Positions 20,215 through 31,000 of a stretch of DNA of 36,742 nt are shown piece by piece. The DNA is from Xanthoparmelia taractica (Eukaryota; Ascomycota; Lecanoromycetes; Lecanorales; Parmeliaceae), in assembly GCA_033085395.1 (NCBI GenBank), contig JANQBS010000347.1, positions 1 to 36,742 on the forward strand. The letters are read 5' to 3'. The translations under genes and the position numbers were made by a program. Below the pieces are notes generated by a model. It searched no databases. It was not told where the DNA came from and was given only the letters and a program-made list of their open reading frames with translations. The stretch's first letter is position 1. Each line of letters starts with the position of its first letter.

Positions 20215-22041
20215 TTACCCACCACTCCTACCCCACCTCCTCCAGAACCTCCAATCTTGCTCTTCTCCTCTACTTCTCCTTCCTCTGCCGCTGACCCTCC
20301 AGAAATACACAGGGACACCGGCGGCAACAAACGCTACCACCACCACTGTTTGTCCCGGCTTCGCAAAGACTGCTCTACTCAGCAAGAACAAACTCACACA
20401 ACAGAAGATGATGGGCGTTGATATCCATGTCCTGTATGGTCGCTCCAGAAATGGCTCCCGCACCCTTAAGACGATGAGACCTAGCACGGTTATGAAATAG
20501 AATGTGTAGCCTGCGACGCCGTAGAAGGTTATCAAGGTCCCAAACTCGCCGACGACAATGTAGGCACCAGTGAGGAGCGCATTGAATAGCATCGCATTGA
20601 TTGGTGTGAAGCCAATTCCACCAACTTCGTCACCAAATAAGCGTGTGAGTGTTCGACTAATCCACGACCTCCTCTGTAGCCGGTTGCGAGATTCAGACGA
20701 ACCTGGCATGCCAATGTGTCCTAGTAGTCCAGGAAGAAAGCCTTCTTTGCCTGCTGCATAAACAAGCCGGCCACTGGTAAACGTCGTGGCGTTCAAAGCT
20801 CCAATACACGACCCAGACACTATGAGAGCGAGGGCGAGAGAACCCACGGGCCCGAAGACGACGGATCCGAACTGCACGGCTATAGTGTTGGAAGAAGAGA
20901 TGATAGACGTGGGGAGGACGAATATGTAAGCGACACTGGCGAGGAGGTAGGAGAGGATGACGAGCGGCATGGCAGTGTGGATGACCCGTGGTAGATCACG
21001 GGTAGGATGCAGGAATTCTCCCACCACGTAATTTGTGTTGTCCCAACCATCAAAGGCCCACAAGCCGGCATAGATAGCCACAGCCCAGCTGGACGGATCC
21101 GTGCTTGTGCCGTCAAACCACCCGACCGTTTTCCATTCGGTATTCGGTGTCCCTTTCCATGTAAAGCCGGTAGCTGCAACGACGATGCCTGTAATGGTAA
21201 TGCCAAGAAGGGCAACGAATTTGAAGAACATGAAGACATCGCCCATTCGTGTGGCTAATCTCGTTGATATGCAGTTGAGAATGGTGATAATGGTCAAGCC
21301 GGCCAACGCGACGCCCTTGTTAATCCATGCGCTCGCGTTCTCGGCGTCCGCTCCAACAGCCGCGCGGACTATGTACTCGCCGAAGATTATGGCAATGATA
21401 GCTGCAGAACCAGGTTTCAAGACAAAAACGGCACTCCATGTGAATAAGAAGCCGGCCCAGTCACCAAAGATCTTTGACAAGTAAACCTGCGCTCCGCCAT
21501 TCAGGGGTATTGCTCCTCCCAGTTCTGCATAGCTTGCCGCGCCTGTCCATGCCAATATTCCAGCCACGGTCCAAACGATCAAAGACGCTCCATATGATCC
21601 TGCATTGATGTTGACTTGCGCAGGTGACGAGAAAATACCCGAACCAATGATTAGGCCAACGATAAGGGAGAGTCCATTGAGGTAGGTGAGGGATTTGTGC
21701 TTCTCGAGAGACGCGCCGTGGAGATCGACAGGTCCAGAGCCGGGAACCCCAAGTACTGAATAGCCGGCGGCAGTTGACGAAAGGGGAAATAGGTTGGAAG
21801 CAAAGTCGAAGGCGGATGAGACAGAAAAGGAGCGGCTGTGAGGAGTAGGACGTGGGGTGGTGGCAGGGCGGAGAGGATCATCGTTCGAGAGAGACTGCTT
21901 TCGAGATGACGAAATGCCTGATGGAGAAGATGATCTGGAGCTGTGAGAAGAATCTGGGCTAGACGAGGCTAGGGAGGCCAATTCGAGCGAGTCTCTGGGA
22001 GGGGGATTAAGGTTGGCATAGTTGACGCGGGACATCGCCAC
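20215..22041 (-). CDS. Amino-acid transporter, APC superfamily (LAT-like)
   Basis: Intronless frame of 608 residues. After a Ser/Pro-rich cytosolic N-terminus of about 110 residues comes a ~12-helix transporter body. It begins SLTYLNGLSLIVGLIIGSGI, the helix-1 signature of L-type amino-acid transporters in the APC superfamily (Pfam AA_permease_2). Other expected motifs are SYAELGGAIPLNGGAQVYL in helix 3, WAFDGWDNTNYVVGEF around helix 6 and GRLVYAAGKEGFLPGLLG near helix 8. The C-terminus is basic and cytosolic. Substrate cannot be read from sequence; fungal members of this group are annotated as neutral amino-acid or methionine permeases. Location: plasma membrane by family. The start could instead be the Met two codons later. 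It is divergent from CYC2, with 248 bp between start codons. Confidence 0.92.
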   Translation of the reverse strand: MAMSRVNYANLNPPPRDSLELASLASSSPDSSHSSRSSSPSGISSSRKQSLSNDDPLRPATTPRPTPHSRSFSVSSAFDFASNLFPLSSTAAGYSVLGVPGSGPVDLHGASLEKHKSLTYLNGLSLIVGLIIGSGIFSSPAQVNINAGSYGASLIVWTVAGILAWTGAASYAELGGAIPLNGGAQVYLSKIFGDWAGFLFTWSAVFVLKPGSAAIIAIIFGEYIVRAAVGADAENASAWINKGVALAGLTIITILNCISTRLATRMGDVFMFFKFVALLGITITGIVVAATGFTWKGTPNTEWKTVGWFDGTSTDPSSWAVAIYAGLWAFDGWDNTNYVVGEFLHPTRDLPRVIHTAMPLVILSYLLASVAYIFVLPTSIISSSNTIAVQFGSVVFGPVGSLALALIVSGSCIGALNATTFTSGRLVYAAGKEGFLPGLLGHIGMPGSSESRNRLQRRSWISRTLTRLFGDEVGGIGFTPINAMLFNALLTGAYIVVGEFGTLITFYGVAGYTFYFITVLGLIVLRVREPFLERPYRTWISTPIIFCCVSLFLLSRAVFAKPGQTVVVVAFVAAGVPVYFWRVSGRGRRSRGEEQDWRFWRRWGRSGG

Positions 22042-22289
22042 ACAGGTGCTCCTATGGTCTGTGTATCCTTATGATCATGTTTTCAATGGAAACCTGCAGT
22101 CTTTGCGGAAACTGATAGATATGTCGAGTCGAGTATGTACTGTGTGTATATTGTTCGGCGGTAGAAGTGCAGATGGAGAAAATTGAAGGCGCTTCAAGCT
22201 GCCGTTTTTGGACTAGCGCATTCTTACAATCTCTGGACGTGCGTTTTTGGCGACAAATTCGAATATCTCTTTCGGCAAGCATCAATCCA

Positions 22290-23591
22290 ATGCAACGTTT
22301 TCACAACGCTCGAGCATGCATTCAACGTTCACATAATCCAGTTTCTATTCTTAAAGCGTTGCATGTACGGCGCTATACAGCTGGACCATCATCGGGTTTC
22401 AAGGCAGGTAAACCATCTGAGGCCCCTAGATCTTCAAATAAGAAAGCTCCCGGCTTCAACACCACTGGACCTTCAACTCGCCCGCACAAGGGTCCTCAAG
22501 AGCCATCCGCAAAGGAGGCCAATGCGGAAGCCGCTAAGAAAAAGCACGTTCGGATTGGGCCTGGCAAATTGATTCTCTTTTCCGTCGCTGCGTGGTTAAG
22601 TTACAAAGTCTACAAATGGCAAACGAATCCTGCGAGATCTGTCATTTTAAATCCTCGGTTCTTCACTCCATTCATCCTCGTATCGAGAGAAACGGTTTCC
22701 TCATCAAGTGCCACGTTAAATCTACTGTCAGTGCCTGAAGGTCAGAACACAGACAATGTGTCCGAAGCATGGAGAAAGGGCGTCTGGAGTGTGGAGGTGA
22801 TGCAACCTGAGCTTCAGATTTCGCGATCATATACACCTCTTCCCCCAATTGAAGGCACAAAGCCTGAGCAAGTGAGATTGTTCGTCCGGCACGAGCCTCA
22901 AGGAGAGGTATCTACTTTTCTTCATACAATCAATCGCGGCACTATCGTCAACCTTCGTGGTCCGAAAATCGAATACGAGATTCCAGAAGATGTGGACGAA
23001 ATTCTGTTCCTAGCAGGAGGCACCGGCATCGCCCCAGCGCTACAGGTGGCGCATACGTTATTTAATCATCGAATCAAATCGACCGAGGGGGGCCCAGAAT
23101 TACGTATCCTGTGGGCGAACAGGAAGCGAGAGGATTCGATTAATGGACTGGAACGTTTCTCGGATCAAGGAGCGCAAGCTCAATTGATACCAAGAACGCC
23201 AAAGCTTGCAGATAACAAATCTCCAAGCCAACCCGAAGAGATAAACGGTGAATTAACGGCTCCTTCTAAACCTTCACAAACTCGTCTGGTCGAGGAGGTT
23301 GAATCACTGAGAGCTAGACATGGGGGCCAACTCATTGTGGACTACCTAGTCGACGAAGAAGGCTCGTACATAACCGAAAGTCTATTGAGAACGTATCTGA
23401 GCGGTACTGATCAGACAGCCAACAAAGATGGAACACCTCGCACGAAGATAATCCTGGTATCTGGTCCCGACGGCTTCGTCGACGCCTTCGCAGGACCGAA
23501 AACATGGCATGGTGGAAGGGAAATTCAAGGGCCTCTTGGCGGGCTGCTGAAAAAGATCGATCCTGAAGGATGGGAGATCTGGAAGCTTTAA
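22290..23591 (+). CDS. CYC2: CYC2-type mitochondrial FAD/NAD(P)H oxidoreductase
   Basis: Single exon, 433 residues from the ATG at 22290. The frame is open further up to 22167, but the internal Met starts an Arg/Ser-rich mitochondrial presequence (MQRFHNARACIQRSHNPVSI). A Lys/Pro/Ala linker leads to one membrane segment at residues about 93-109. The ferredoxin-reductase-type body follows: FAD-binding motif RSYTPLPP at 179-186, nucleotide-binding GGTGIAP at 243-249, and SGPDGFVDAFAGPK near the C-terminus. Known role: yeast Cyc2 is an inner-membrane flavoprotein facing the intermembrane space that assists covalent haem attachment to cytochrome c together with haem lyase. The linker between the two halves of the NAD domain is long (SPSQPEEINGELTAPSKPSQ), as in other filamentous fungi. 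It converges with AIM32, with a gap of about 100 bp. Confidence 0.88.
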   Translation: MQRFHNARACIQRSHNPVSILKALHVRRYTAGPSSGFKAGKPSEAPRSSNKKAPGFNTTGPSTRPHKGPQEPSAKEANAEAAKKKHVRIGPGKLILFSVAAWLSYKVYKWQTNPARSVILNPRFFTPFILVSRETVSSSSATLNLLSVPEGQNTDNVSEAWRKGVWSVEVMQPELQISRSYTPLPPIEGTKPEQVRLFVRHEPQGEVSTFLHTINRGTIVNLRGPKIEYEIPEDVDEILFLAGGTGIAPALQVAHTLFNHRIKSTEGGPELRILWANRKREDSINGLERFSDQGAQAQLIPRTPKLADNKSPSQPEEINGELTAPSKPSQTRLVEEVESLRARHGGQLIVDYLVDEEGSYITESLLRTYLSGTDQTANKDGTPRTKIILVSGPDGFVDAFAGPKTWHGGREIQGPLGGLLKKIDPEGWEIWKL

Positions 23592-23690
23592 TTCAGACAT
23601 TTACAGTGTTCTACCGCTCATATTCGGTTCTAGCCCAATCGGCGAGAGAGCCCTAGAAGTCGTAATTCTTTTACCGGCTTCCTAGCTCTA

Positions 23691-24412
23691 TCAGCCCAAG
23701 TGATCAACCTTGTGAATCCCTCTCAGGAGCTCTTCGATAACCGTTCCCCGCTTAAACGTCTCCTCCAAAATCCCCCAAACATGTCTCGGCTCGACCCTCC
23801 CATACCAAATACCCTTCCCCGCCAACGGCGACTTTTTTCCATCTGGCAGCTTGAAATCTCTCGGTATGTAAATGATCGCATTACCGGCAAACGCATGACC
23901 TCCAACGTGACTGGTCAGCGCGACCCGTGATTGGCAAACCAACCTCATAGCTTCCGACCCTTCGAATGTGGAACGATCATAACCAGGCCGCCGACCTATC
24001 ATCCTTGTGCAGGATATAAACTCACTCCGCAAAATGGGCCCAAGTGTACCGCAGCGAGTATCCCTCGAATGGTGCCCACAGATAAAGATTGTAGGAGTTT
24101 TATTTACCACATATTGCAACCTCCGTTTCTGAGGGTCGATAAATTGCGTGATTTTGATATTGGCCCGGGCTTCCGAGCTTCGCGCGGCTGCCTTCGCCCG
24201 GATCATCCGTGGAGCAGCGCTCTCGGGACCTATGAATTGGGCCACAAATGCCTCACGATCGTCGAGCGTATGCCGTATCTTTGGCACGTGCAAATTTTGC
24301 GGGAAAATGTGTACAGACGTGTAATCCGGACCGGCGCTCGGTGCAAGGGAACTATTCGTTATAAGGACCGGTCTTTCGGGCTAAAGTCTTGCCTGTATCA
24401 GCTCTCTTTCTT

Positions 24413-24456
<44 letters not shown>

Positions 24457-24928
24457 CCCCATATCACCTGTATGTACCAGCAGTAGTAATAAAAACATGA
24501 ACGAATCCAACCAACCAACCAAATAACCAAACCATACATACATCAAAAAACCTCCCCCCCCTCCCCACCAATTCCTTCAACCCCCTCGCAAAATTCACCC
24601 CCGTACCCGCCTCCTCCTCCTCCTCCTCCTCAATCCTACTCGCCCAATCATCCATCCCCGTCCTCACAACCACATGTTGCGCATACGGCGGCATCGTGCC
24701 ATCTATCCTTTTCTCGTGGTCAATGTCCAGCCCGGATGGCATGGCTTTGCATGCGCAGAGCGGAGGCGGACATTTTGGGATCGTGGGGACTGCGTTTGAA
24801 TCGTAGGACCGGATATATAACTTTCGATGCATTGGGGAGGTGGTGGAGAGGAGGGCGCGATGGCGCGAGGGAAGGGCGATGGTGGAGAGGATGTGGTGGG
24901 TTGTGAGGGGGATGCGTGGGGGGTGCAT
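23691..24928 (-). CDS. AIM32: AIM32/Apd1-like thioredoxin-type ferredoxin
   Basis: Two exons, 24542-24928 and 23691-24380, give 358 residues. The 161-nt intron is GTATGT..TAG and joins GRGGRFFD to PERPVLITNSS in frame. The N-terminus is mitochondrial-like (STIALPSRHRALLSTTSP), then the family's Cys-rich CPPPLCAC and PSGLDID motifs. The C-terminal sucrase/ferredoxin-like domain (Pfam Suc_Fer-like) shows FICGHHSRDTRCGTLGP, then SHVGGHAFAGNAIIYIP and GIWYGRVEPRHVWGI. The Cys and the HxGGHxxAGN histidines are the expected [2Fe-2S] ligands of this family. Yeast Aim32 is a mitochondrial redox protein tied to thiol homeostasis. An acidic run (EEEEEEE) in exon 1 is a species-specific insertion. Confidence 0.92.
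24407..24456. repeat. TC/TG compound microsatellite in AIM32 intron
   Basis: A run of TTTC units, then about fourteen TC repeats, then about six TG repeats, all inside the AIM32 intron (24381-24541). On the transcribed strand it is a purine-rich (CA)n(GA)n tract close to the 3' splice site. Confidence 0.95.
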
Positions 24929-25217
24929 GGTGGGTGGTGAGGTGGGTGGTGCTCATGGTTACATGTCGGAAACGTTTCAGGTGGGGACTATGGAAAATAA
25001 GGTGACATGAAGTATGTTGTATTGGGAGACTTTTGATCGAATCCCGATAGGGCTGGAGCCCTAGCTTTTCTGGATCCAGGTTAGCTTGCGCTAGGCTTTC
25101 AGTGCGTGTGGAGATCCTTGTTAACACTTCTCAAGAATCATTCCCGCCACGCTAGGGGTGCTGCCGCTGTGATTGGTTTAAGGAACGCTGCAAATTGGAA
25201 ATGGTTCTTAGAGTATA

Positions 25218-25580
25218 TGTTATCTGCTATCTGCTATCTGCAGATAGCAGACTGTAGATAGCTATACGAAGCAGAAGAAGTAGAAACAATACAAAGCTTT
25301 CTTCGAGTTCTCTATGTCCCCCCGACTTTTATTTTTCTAGAAAAAGAAAATTCGCGATACTCTTATTACGAGTATTACGAAAAGATTTTACTTCCTCCTT
25401 AGTAAAATATCTTTTAAAAATCGTTAAGTTACTGCGTAGGAGTATAGAGCTTAAGTAGTGCCGAGCGAAGCGAGGTAAAAAAAACCACACTGCCGAGGCT
25501 ACGAAGCGAAGCAGAAATCAGTTTACTCTTAGCTACAACCAGCTCCCACCAAATCTGTTTTCGCTAGTTGCTTCGTAACA
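25218..25580. mobile_element. Candidate solo LTR
   Basis: A 363-nt segment begins TGTTA and ends TAACA, the inverted termini typical of fungal LTR retrotransposons. It starts with a ctgctat-type repeated motif and a perfect 20-nt palindrome. Its interior differs in composition from the flanks, with AT-rich parts alternating with GAAGCGA motifs. The flanking pentamers (GTATA and TTTTT) do not match, so there is no target-site duplication. The boundaries or the call may be wrong, or the flanks may have mutated. Confidence 0.35.
25231..25250. repeat. Perfect 20-nt palindrome
   Basis: ctgctatctgcagatagcag is identical to its reverse complement. It is preceded by two more imperfect copies of the tatctg unit and followed by a partial inverted copy, near the left end of the candidate LTR. 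Confidence 0.9.
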
Positions 25581-26406
25581 TTTTTATTGTCCTTTGCACA
25601 TTGCGTTTTGCCTCCGGTCCTTACTAGTGTGTTTACTAAAGCCCAGATACTAAGCAGTACTCTTGATTGACATCGCTATCACCGTGGAGAAAGTACCTGA
25701 ATCTCATCAACAAGTTTATACTGGAGTCTTAATAAATTTTTAATGCTTGCAGCGAGAATTAGCGTCTGCAGACATCAGGCTCTTCTTCGCACACTCGGCC
25801 TGCTGGTTGTCCCATTCTCATGATCACTTTAGAGGCTTTCTTCGGTACGCATGTATTGAGCGTGAGCGTGAATGGTTTGCTCGATAGCTTTCCGCGCAAT
25901 ACGAGTGAAAATTTCATTTTGAAAATAAATCAGGAGGCTTTAGAATGAGACCTTGGAAACGGGTTTTAGAAGAACTCAAAGTGAATACGGTCCAGTAGGA
26001 TGGGATTGTGTTTGTAACTCCATATCTTGGCGCCTGATGCTGAGGAAGCTGTTTCAGCTTGTCAGTTGATTACCCTGCGACTGCTCGCACTTCTGCATTG
26101 TATCCGTATGGACTTGGACAGTTTGATTTGAAATTCGAAGATGGGACTGAAGTAACTATTTTCCAACAGAGAAGACCTTGCAAATAATGAAACAGTATGT
26201 TCTGTCTTTGTTGTGATGAACAATAAAGGTCTCTTGATTCGTTTGTCATAGATCAAAAGACAATGCCTTTGTCCCCATGGGCAGTCTTGACTTTCAAAAC
26301 CGTGCTATGCTTTTCTTTGGATTCTCCAAAGAGGAAATACGATCATTCAATTTTCACCCGCCTTTGACTTCTAAAACCCACGGCCATCTCCCATCCCGAT
26401 AACACA

Positions 26407-26829
26407 ATGTGCCACGCCATCCGACGGATTCACTCACAATGTGGACACGAACGCAACACCGAAGTCACAGAACCCTGCCTTCTCTTCTCCAACCACCCCT
26501 CCCTCAATCTCTGCACCACCCAAACCATCTCCACCAAGCCCTTTTCCGAACCGCCGCGCTGCACCGAGTGCTGCCGCCGCGTGGAGCGCAATATCATCAA
26601 GAAATACGAAATCAAGTACGCGCAGTATGAAATGCAGTTGCGATTGTTGACCTGGGAGTTGCGCGCGGAGATGGATGCGGATAAGAGGAGAGAGATGAGG
26701 AGGATGATGAGTGGGTTGATGGAGGAGCTTGGGGATTTGAAGGATAGGAGGAATGAGGAGGTTGCGGAAGTGAGGTTTCGGCAGGGTGAGGAGCGGATGT
26801 TTAGAGGGTCTTTGTTGCTGGATACGTAG
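26407..26829 (+). CDS. Hypothetical Cys/His N-terminal, coiled-coil C-terminal protein
   Basis: Single exon, 140 residues. The N-terminus begins MCHAIRRIHSQCGHER, followed by PCLLF, LCTTQ and a PPRCTECCRRVE cluster. The Cys/His spacing resembles a small zinc-binding or disulfide-knot module common in short ascomycete orphan proteins that begin MCH...CGH. Residues about 60-135 are a highly charged, mostly helical coiled coil (KYAQYEMQLRLLTWELRAEM; DADKRREMRRMM). There is no signal peptide or membrane segment, so it is probably nuclear or cytosolic. I cannot assign a function. The opposite-strand frame at 26430-26981 is a shadow. Confidence 0.75.
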   Translation: MCHAIRRIHSQCGHERNTEVTEPCLLFSNHPSLNLCTTQTISTKPFSEPPRCTECCRRVERNIIKKYEIKYAQYEMQLRLLTWELRAEMDADKRREMRRMMSGLMEELGDLKDRRNEEVAEVRFRQGEERMFRGSLLLDT

Positions 26830-28044
26830 CGTGATAGTAAGGAGCCTTTAGGGTACCGTATGGGAGATAGTATTAGAGACTTAAGCGCAGCGAGTGGTAG
26901 TATTAAACCAGCCGTTTTGATAGCAGTCGTTGATGAGTGTTGCACATACAGAAATCGAAGTTGCCGTTCATACAGTGGCAACAGTTGTCAACAAACATAC
27001 TCGGATCTTCCAGCACTATAACGGCTTCCTTCCCAAAACGTACCCTGATCTAAGGATCTTACTCTCCGGCTGTGCATTCTTTATCGGCCTACCCGGTGTC
27101 GTAGTCCAAAATGCTGATATTCAGGCTCCAAGTGTTATTATACCTGTGCAGCAAGTCTCTAGATAAGGCTACTTGAGCTTATCTCCAAACAAGATGCAGT
27201 TTCGATCTCCAGACCAATGGCGCACTTATACCATCTCGCTACCCATCCTCTTCTCCAGCTACTTGGGTAACTTAACATCTTTTTTTGCAGGGATGGGATT
27301 TGCGAAAAGGTTGTTTACGCGCTGATGGGACAATCGCTTGAATGTTAGGGCACCGCAGCTCGTTCGACTTGTAGTTCTATAGTGCTGCTTCCACCGGCTT
27401 GTATTTCTACCTCTTCTGGAGAAGGTCATTATTCGGCTAGATATTTCGTAATTTTCCGCCCCACTTGGTTGTCATACTTGGATTCGTGAATTGAGTATCG
27501 CTTCAAAGATTTAACATGAGTATTAAAGAGCAATGTTTACATATTGCACGAATGGGTGACGATAAGTTTAGATACCAAGGTTAATCCGGCTACTGTATGC
27601 TTCGAGCCAACTTTATAGGATGTTTAGAGGATGTTAGATCCCGTAATGTCTTGATCTCTGAGAGAAGATGGGCGGTTGGCCTATCAAACCAGTATTATAG
27701 TAATATTCAGTGGTAATAACATCTTGATTCTCTTAATAGGCCTCCAGTAGCCGGTTGAATCTCGGTATCCAGATGCATACCGAAAGATTGGTTAAGCTTC
27801 GATAAGCTTAAGTACAGCCGCAACCTTATCAAGGGAAACTTTTCCGTTAGCGAAAAGACTGGAAAGGTATTTCTATCTTTCTGATTGACATATGAGCAAG
27901 CTTCGCCCCTCTGGAGCCTTCCTTGTGAGCGGCGGATTTGGTTTGGAGCTCCCCAATATGTTTGTCTGTGATGCCAACAGCCGCTTGATGCCCATGCAAA
28001 TGCGCTTCCGCTGACAATCTGATCAGAAACGTAGTGGAGCTTCA
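26830..28044. other. Intergenic, nothing recognised
   Basis: A 78-codon frame (26930-27166) contains a mildly hydrophobic stretch but no recognisable family or splice partner. The sequence near 27480-27800 is somewhat AT-rich. The last ~200 bases before 28045 are the presumed LYS4 leader. Confidence 0.4.
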
Positions 28045-31000
28045 TTGCTCCGGCTCAACGCGCCAAGGGCATGTCCAAACCGATCATTCTATAAACCTCA
28101 ATTCGGATCGCGCGGGCACCTAGATGTATTCCCTTCTCAGATCCAAGATCCTTCCTCCGCTGCGATCCTTTCCTCCCTCCAAACCTCGCCACGCGTACCA
28201 CAAACAATGAGTGAAAAAATAATTCAGCGGTACTCCTTGGACCTGGCAAAAGACCAGTACGTGAAGGCTGGCGATTATGTCACACTATCGCCCCACTGCG
28301 TCATGACGCATGGTAAGGTGATAGGCAGCGAACTGTGGGCAAAGGACTGGAAAGCTGATGGATATAGACAACTCTTGGCCCACTGCGTTGAAGTTCATGT
28401 CAATTGGGGCCAAGAACATACATAATCCAAAACAGGTTGTGATGACGCTTGATCATGATGTGCAAAATGAATCCGAATCCAATTTGAAGAAATATGCACA
28501 GATAGAAGCGTTCGCAAAGGCACAAGGAGTCGACTTCTAGTAGGTGTTCGGAGTCATTCCTCTTTACCTCTAATAGGAATATGTGTGCGTGTTGCAGGGC
28601 TATTTGCGTTTTCCTTAGAACAGGACATTTCCCGGACCTTCAATTTTGTCTCGAAAGAGTATTGCTGATTCTCGGTCTTTCGCAGCCCTGCTGGTCGAGG
28701 GATTGGGCATCAGATCATGTGTGAGAATGGATACGCGTTTCCTGCTACTGTTACTGTTAGTTCAAGATATGTTTTCTTTTCCACATCGAGTAATGAACTA
28801 TGGGAACTGTCTTGCCAGTACCTACTCCTTACCGCACAATCTTCGTCTACAGAAGAGAGATTCTGACTACAAAGACATCAGGTGGCTTCCGACAGCCATT
28901 CCAACATGTACGGAGGAATCGGAAGTTTGGGCACCCCTATAGTCAGATCGGACGCCGCTAGCGTTTGGGCCACTGGAAAGACGTGGTGGCAAGTGCCCCC
29001 TATGGCTAAGGTTACGTTCACCGGGTTGTTGCCAAATGGTGTCACGGTTAGTGAACCTTCTGGAGCACTGTTCGAGTCCTTATCCTTACTGTTATCTCAG
29101 GGCAAAGATGTGATTGTTGCCCTCAGCGGGCTATTTAAGTAGGTCTCTTCAGCACATTGACCGAGTCATGAGGCAAGCTTTGCGAGTCTAGCGACTCACG
29201 ACTTGGATTCAGCTTAGAAGGAAACGCTGACTCCCAAACCACACCTGCAGTAAGGATGAGGTTCTCAACCATGCGATCGAGTTCACTGGGTCCGAAGAGA
29301 CACTTAGGAGTCTATCCATCGACTCCAGATTGACCATTTCGAATATGACTACTGAATGGGGAGCTTTAAGTGGTACGTACCCCTTGGAGCTAGCCTCCTG
29401 GTATCTATGTGTCCCTCATTCCTGCTATGCTTGGAACAACGCAACATATCTTGAAAGCCTCGCTACCGTATCCCTTGAAATTCCTCGCGCAACTCGATCG
29501 GTATTTCGAAAAGGCAATGCTAATTCCTAGAACAAGGGCTGTTTCCAATCGACAGCGTGCTAGAACGATGGTTGCGAGGGTATGTACATTTCCAACCCTT
29601 CTCCTTGCCCAATACTGAGGTTTGAGCCTCAAGATGTATCTGATGAGCAAAATCACGCCGCGCATCTGTTTTGCAATGCGGCATACTGTTTCATAGAACT
29701 ATTACTGACATCGAGTTCTGCACAGAAGAGCAACTGTCGCAGCAATGTACCAGTCCTCTGGATCTCCTGATGCTTTAACATCCCAACGCCTCTCTCACAA
29801 ACGAATCGATGACCTCTTTGCAAATCCGATATCTGCAGACAAAGGCGCAAAATACGCCAAACACCTTTTTTTAAACCTTTCCACACTATCTCCTTTCGTT
29901 TCTGGGCCCAACTCAGTAAAGATAGCAACGCCATTGGATCAGTATGTTGCACTTCACGTTCAGGGAGCCAAGGCTCTTCCCTATTTCCTATACTCTATTA
30001 GACTTATCCTGCCATCCCATTGTTTACCTAAGGTTAGAGATGCTGACTCTGAATACGATGCAGGCTGGCAGCACAGAACATCAAGATCAATAAATCGTAC
30101 TTGGTATCGTGCACGAATAGTAGAGCTTCTGATCTTGCTGCTGCCGCCAGAGTCTTCAGGGAAGGCTCACCAGCTAAGATCCCTGATTCAGTGAAGTTCT
30201 ACATTGCGGCTGCAAGTTCATCTGAGCAAATCGCTGCGGAAGAAGTAAGAGTCGCACTTCGCTGCCTTATATCACCATTTACGTCTGTTTTGGGACTGTC
30301 AAACCTTCGTTCCTATCATAATGTTATGACTGGGAGATACTGACCTAGGAAACAATAGGCCGGCGATTGGCAAGTCATGCTAGAAGCAGGCGCAGTTGCT
30401 TTGCCACCAGCTTGCGGGCCTTGCATTGGACTCGGCACAGGGTTGCTCGAACCCGGTGAGATTGGAATAAGCGCCAGTAACCGTATGTCCTAGTCCCCAA
30501 GTCCTCAAACACATACAATCCACCAACAGTCCGCAGGAAATTTCAAAGGGAGAATGGGGAGTCCAGCCGCAAAGGCGTGAGTTGAGTTTTTGTTCGATTC
30601 CGTCACAATGTCATCCTTAGTCTGAGCTCGAGACATGTTTCGGGAGCTTCGACTCTTCGAAACTATTCAGAATCTCAATTTTCATCCAAATGCGAAATGC
30701 TGACTCCGGACCTTGCAGCTATCTTGCAAGCCCAGAAGTCGTAGCGGCAAGTGCGCTTGCAGGGAAGATCGTAGGTCCTGGATGGTACCAAGAGCCCGAA
30801 GGTGCTTCTGGTGTCATTATGGGCGAGGGAGACGGTGTCAAGGAAGAAGAAAGGATGATCACAGCCGAAGAAGCAATAGAAAAGATAATCGGTCAATTAG
30901 ACAATGTTATAGAAACAGCAGAAACAGAAAACGACGTCGCGCCGGACGCCAAGACGACAAAAGAAACTGAAATCCTTCCTGGCTTTCCGTCCAAGATAGA

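Larger units (their letters stand above)
24929..26406. other. Intergenic region with candidate solo LTR
   Basis: 5' flank of AIM32, then a candidate LTR (25218-25580) listed separately, then about 800 bases without a supported gene, slightly AT-rich, upstream of the gene at 26407. Confidence 0.5.

Noticed and set aside
22167..22289. Upstream start of CYC2
   Set aside because: The 41 extra residues do not improve the presequence; the internal Met gives a typical Arg/Ser-rich mitochondrial leader.
24980..25100. Possible tRNA gene, from a gatcgaatcccg B-box-like sequence
   Set aside because: No matching A box, acceptor stem or anticodon arm could be built around it.
27181..27330. Short spliced ORF beginning MQFRSPDQW
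   Set aside because: It would need a 24-nt intron, which is too short to splice, and it has no family support.
28358..28425. Apparent premature end of the LYS4 N-terminal frame at 28425
   Set aside because: A 55-nt intron (28313-28367) removes the region and restores the conserved DNSWP segment, so this is not a pseudogene break.
28538..28540. In-frame TAG after GVDF in LYS4
   Set aside because: The G of this TAG is the first base of a GTAGGT donor; splicing to 28686 makes TAC and continues into YPAGRG.
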